The position numbers and the translations under genes were made by a program. A stretch of 7,858 nt of DNA from Bacteroidales bacterium (GTDB taxonomy: Bacteria > Bacteroidota > Bacteroidia > Bacteroidales > VadinHA17): assembly GCA_020353115.1 (NCBI GenBank), contig CP070687.1:2088753-2096610 (forward strand). Direction: 5' to 3'. The notes below the pieces were generated by a model, which was given only the letters and a program-made list of their open reading frames with translations, ran no database searches and was not told the DNA's origin. Below, in pieces: positions 6,724 through 7,858 of the stretch (the stretch's first letter is position 1; each line of letters opens with the position of its first letter).

Positions 6724-7858
6724 TCTGAAATCTTTTTATAGATTGATTCATATATCTCCTTATCCCGGATAACGCATCCGGTAGTCTGATTATGTCTCAT
6801 CAGTTCCGTACAACGGGAACAGGATATACATACTTTTTTCCTGTCGATTTTACCATATTTCATAAGATCTTTCGGGGCATCAGGGTAGGCAAATGATCCT
6901 CTCCCAACCCCAATAAATGTTGCCATTCCTTCCGAAATAACAGCTGAGGCAACATTAGGAAAGTAATACCTCAGCCAGGAATACCCGGTTCCAACAAGCA
7001 CGGAATCAGGAACGGCTTCTTTTATTCTTCCGACTCCCCTGATCAGTCTGACAACTCCTTCCAGCGGATGTTCACACGGGATTTCACCTCCCGGAAGCAG
7101 ACGGTCGAAGGGACGGTTCACATGGGGGTTATATCGGGGTATCCCCATGGTACCGTTAACCAGGCAGGTGCCCGATTCAACCAGTTGCTTTACCAGCCTC
7201 ACCGGTTCCTCAAGGTTTATCCGGACGGATCCTTCTCTCTGAACACCAAATCCATACGGGTAGGGTATCCCGTCGTAGAAACTGATCCTGGATGCAGTTG
7301 AAATTTTTTTTGTATTGTCTTTAATTCCACGTAATGTATCACAGAGAAATCGAACACGATTCTCAAACGGCATTCCGCCAAAACGGCTTCCAGCCCTGGT
7401 GAATGAGCCAAGCATCTCGTGAATTAAATAACCATGGCATGCCTTGATATCCACCGCATCGAAACCTGCTTTTTCGGCAAGGATACCTGCTTCAATGAAA
7501 TCCTCCCTCAAATCTTCCAGCTCCCTGTCACTCAATATTTTCAATCCTTCTCTTTTCCCATCAAGAAAAGGATTTCCACAGACAACTTCCGGTTTTGGTG
7601 TTCCATCAGGTCTGCTGAACCTTCCCGAATGGGTTAATTGCAACACGAGATAAACACGGTGATTATTCCCGAATGCAGCAGATGCCGATAAACGTATATG
7701 TTCAACCAATCGTTTAAACTCAGGCATTGTATCCTTGCTGATTACCAACTGGCGGGGACCAGAACAACAGGCCTTTTTTATGCTTGTCGCCTCGAACCAG
7801 ATCAAGCCGCTGCCGCCTTCTGCATAGCGCGTATACCTTCTTATGGTTAGTTCCCCTG
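6720..7858 (-). CDS. NADH:flavin oxidoreductase, Old Yellow Enzyme family with Fe-S cysteine motif (5' partial)
   Basis: An FMN TIM-barrel oxidoreductase. The reading frame stays open to the right edge: 17 codons upstream of the TTG at 7803-7805 read as typical OYE sequence (RRYTRYAEGGSG), so that TTG is not the start and probably a few dozen N-terminal residues are missing. In the window 378 codons precede the TGA at 6720-6722. Visible marks are QLTHSGR, KACHGYLIHEML (active-site region near 7420-7445), FGGMPFENRVRF, and FIGVGRGSFAYPD (phosphate/flavin-binding region). Near the end is CX2CX2CX11C (6774-6830), like the [4Fe-4S] site of 2,4-dienoyl-CoA reductase and trimethylamine dehydrogenase. 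The protein ends 17 residues after the last cysteine, so the C-terminal FAD/NAD(P)H domain of those enzymes is absent. The pair of substrate-anchoring residues is Lys/His instead of His/His or His/Asn. It likely reduces (or forms) an activated C=C bond. It is coupled to the next flavoprotein gene through ATGA. Confidence 0.9.
   Translation of the reverse strand, partial: GELTIRRYTRYAEGGSGLIWFEATSIKKACCSGPRQLVISKDTMPEFKRLVEHIRLSASAAFGNNHRVYLVLQLTHSGRFSRPDGTPKPEVVCGNPFLDGKREGLKILSDRELEDLREDFIEAGILAEKAGFDAVDIKACHGYLIHEMLGSFTRAGSRFGGMPFENRVRFLCDTLRGIKDNTKKISTASRISFYDGIPYPYGFGVQREGSVRINLEEPVRLVKQLVESGTCLVNGTMGIPRYNPHVNRPFDRLLPGGEIPCEHPLEGVVRLIRGVGRIKEAVPDSVLVGTGYSWLRYYFPNVASAVISEGMATFIGVGRGSFAYPDAPKDLMKYGKIDRKKVCISCSRCTELMRHNQTTGCVIRDKEIYESIYKKISE

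Larger units (their letters stand above)
91..7858 (-). other. Probable five-gene operon
   Basis: All five genes are co-oriented, with junctions of -4 (ATGA), +30, +50 and -8 bases read in transcription order from the OYE gene to the Gfo/Idh/MocA gene. No junction has room for both a terminator and a promoter, except marginally the 50-base gap before the GH38 gene, where I see no convincing -10/-35 pair. The upstream end is cut by the window, so more genes may belong to the operon. A single transcript is inferred from spacing only. Confidence 0.78.

Noticed and set aside
7434..7653. Two overlapping plus-strand frames opposite the OYE gene
   Set aside because: They are antisense to conserved OYE motifs and low in complexity (Ser/Phe/Pro rich); not credible genes.
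6720..7805. OYE gene starting at the TTG at 7803-7805
   Set aside because: The frame is open upstream to the window edge and encodes conserved OYE residues (RRYTRYAEGGSG), so the TTG is internal and the gene is cut by the window.
1..7858. CRISPR array, tRNA, insertion sequence or phage element
   Set aside because: No regularly spaced repeats, cloverleaf-like sequence, transposase or terminal inverted repeats were seen. The frequent CCGG/TCCGGA words look like codon-use effects, not a repeat.

Overview
The window is one tightly packed block of five genes, all on the minus strand, so transcription runs from position 7858 down to 91. In transcription order they are: (1) an Old Yellow Enzyme (OYE)-type NADH:flavin oxidoreductase whose start lies beyond the right edge (6720-7858, partial); (2) a fumarate-reductase/succinate-dehydrogenase-type FAD flavoprotein (4702-6723); (3) a short-chain dehydrogenase/reductase, SDR (3877-4671); (4) a glycoside hydrolase family 38 alpha-mannosidase (1301-3826); and (5) a Gfo/Idh/MocA-family NAD(P)-dependent sugar oxidoreductase (91-1308). 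Junctions are a 4-base ATGA overlap, a 30-base gap, a 50-base gap and an 8-base overlap, so one operon is likely. Its promoter and first start codon are outside the window.

None of the four starts that can be seen has a good Shine-Dalgarno sequence. The leaders are mostly A/T-rich, and base composition looks moderate. Together with the gene content (GH38 beside Gfo/Idh/MocA and carbohydrate redox enzymes) this suggests a carbohydrate-degrading heterotroph, perhaps Bacteroidota or a related group with weak Shine-Dalgarno use. That placement is tentative: no rRNA or other marker gene is present. No gene visible from its start encodes an evident signal peptide or membrane segment, so those four steps look cytoplasmic. 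There is no transporter, regulator or SusC/SusD pair in the window.

Functional reading (inference): one enzyme removes a mannosyl-type residue (GH38), two oxidise or reduce hydroxyl/keto groups with NAD(P) (SDR and Gfo/Idh/MocA), and two flavoproteins of classes that typically reduce or form C=C bonds next to carbonyls (OYE and fumarate-reductase type) are translationally coupled. This looks like catabolism of an unusual glycoside or modified sugar through keto and perhaps enone intermediates, but the substrate cannot be read from sequence. The OYE carries a four-cysteine [4Fe-4S]-type motif yet ends just after it, without the FAD/NAD(P)H-binding half found in 2,4-dienoyl-CoA reductase and trimethylamine dehydrogenase. 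Its neighbour, partner or electron source is therefore an open question and is the most interesting point here.

Bases 1-90 after the last gene hold two small GC-rich hairpins that may mark the end of the operon. I saw no tRNA, rRNA, CRISPR array, insertion sequence or attachment site. No stretch longer than 300 bases lacks a gene.
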